Part shown: one piece after another, positions 32,111 to 32,159 of the stretch
Numbering within the stretch: position 1 is the first letter of the stretch
Layout of the letters: each line of letters opens with the position of its first letter
Source of the DNA: a bacterium
GTDB taxonomy: Bacteria > Desulfobacterota > Anaeroferrophillalia > Anaeroferrophillales > Tharpellaceae
Length of the DNA: 32,159 nucleotides
NCBI GenBank assembly: GCA_029932385.1
Contig: JAOZQE010000011.1
Location: forward strand, 1 to 32,159
Direction: 5' to 3'
Program-made: the position numbers and the translations under genes
Notes under the pieces: generated by a model
The model's database searches: none
Told to the model about the DNA's origin: nothing
Seen by the model: the letters and a program-made list of their open reading frames with translations, nothing else

Positions 32111-32159
32111 ATGCGTCTATTATTCACTTTTTGCACAACCATTTTCAGACTTCTCTGGC
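32111..32159 (+). CDS. Possible N-terminus of a membrane or exported protein (partial)
   Basis: An ATG at 32111 opens a frame to the window edge, MRLLFTFCTTIFRLLW, which looks like a signal or membrane segment. GAGAG (32098-32102), 8 bases upstream, would be the ribosome binding site and lies inside the outer end of the family 2 repeat. Only 16 codons are visible, so it may be chance. Confidence 0.35.
   Translation, partial: MRLLFTFCTTIFRLLW

Noticed and set aside
1-32159. CRISPR arrays, prophage genes, transposases, rRNA or tRNA genes
   Set aside because: Looked for regularly spaced direct repeats, integrase or transposase motifs and cloverleaf patterns; none was found. The only dispersed repeats are the two palindromic families described.

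Overview
The window looks like chromosomal DNA from an anaerobic or microaerotolerant Desulfobacterota (former Deltaproteobacteria) relative. This is inferred from gene content, not from a database match. The content includes an LPS inner-core heptose pathway (Gram-negative), two large hybrid histidine kinases, rubrerythrin plus catalase plus a PerR-like Fur regulator, an FmdE-family protein, an AmrS-type radical SAM enzyme, and a BKACE/CoA-transferase operon. Nearly all genes are intact and housekeeping-like. I see no phage, insertion sequence with transposase, CRISPR array, tRNA or rRNA.

Layout. 1-48 is the tail of a plus-strand gene, followed by a bidirectional terminator. 173-1660 is gltX (minus). 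1974-3808 is an overlapping waaP-waaF pair for LPS core (plus). 3821-12766 is a minus-strand block: a membrane hybrid kinase, an RluA-type pseudouridine synthase, valS, an acidic unknown protein and an amrS-like radical SAM gene. 12901-16982 is a plus-strand operon, purH-purD-purE-tsaC. 17113-21030 (minus) has a five-PAS soluble hybrid kinase and an fmdE-like gene. 21352-25376 (plus) has a zinc-ribbon protein, gmhA, an unrecognised conserved protein, proC and nadA. 25505-28798 is an oxidative-stress neighbourhood: rubrerythrin, a PaaI-type thioesterase, catalase and a PerR-like regulator. 29039-31722 is a three-gene operon of a beta-keto acid cleavage enzyme and two CoA-transferase subunits. 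The last 50 bases may open another gene.

How the genes fit together. gmhA feeds the heptose pathway whose product WaaF transfers and WaaP phosphorylates. purH, purD and purE are purine synthesis steps. Catalase and rubrerythrin are peroxide defences next to their likely regulator, with two similar 14-bp palindromic candidate operators. The final operon probably degrades a 3-keto acid through CoA activation and acetyl-CoA-dependent cleavage.

The most interesting signal is non-coding. A palindromic, transposase-less repeat of about 145 bp occurs as two full copies (about 1808-1950 and 10580-10727) and two solo ends (11646-11670 and 16982-16996). The full copies differ at about 16% of positions, yet at least five base pairs of the predicted hairpin have changed on both sides together, so pairing is kept. 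A second repeat family with a similar plan (terminal inverted repeats and an ATAC-N5-GTAT core) lies at 31955-32107. Where several starts were possible I chose the one with a Shine-Dalgarno match and say so in the entry.
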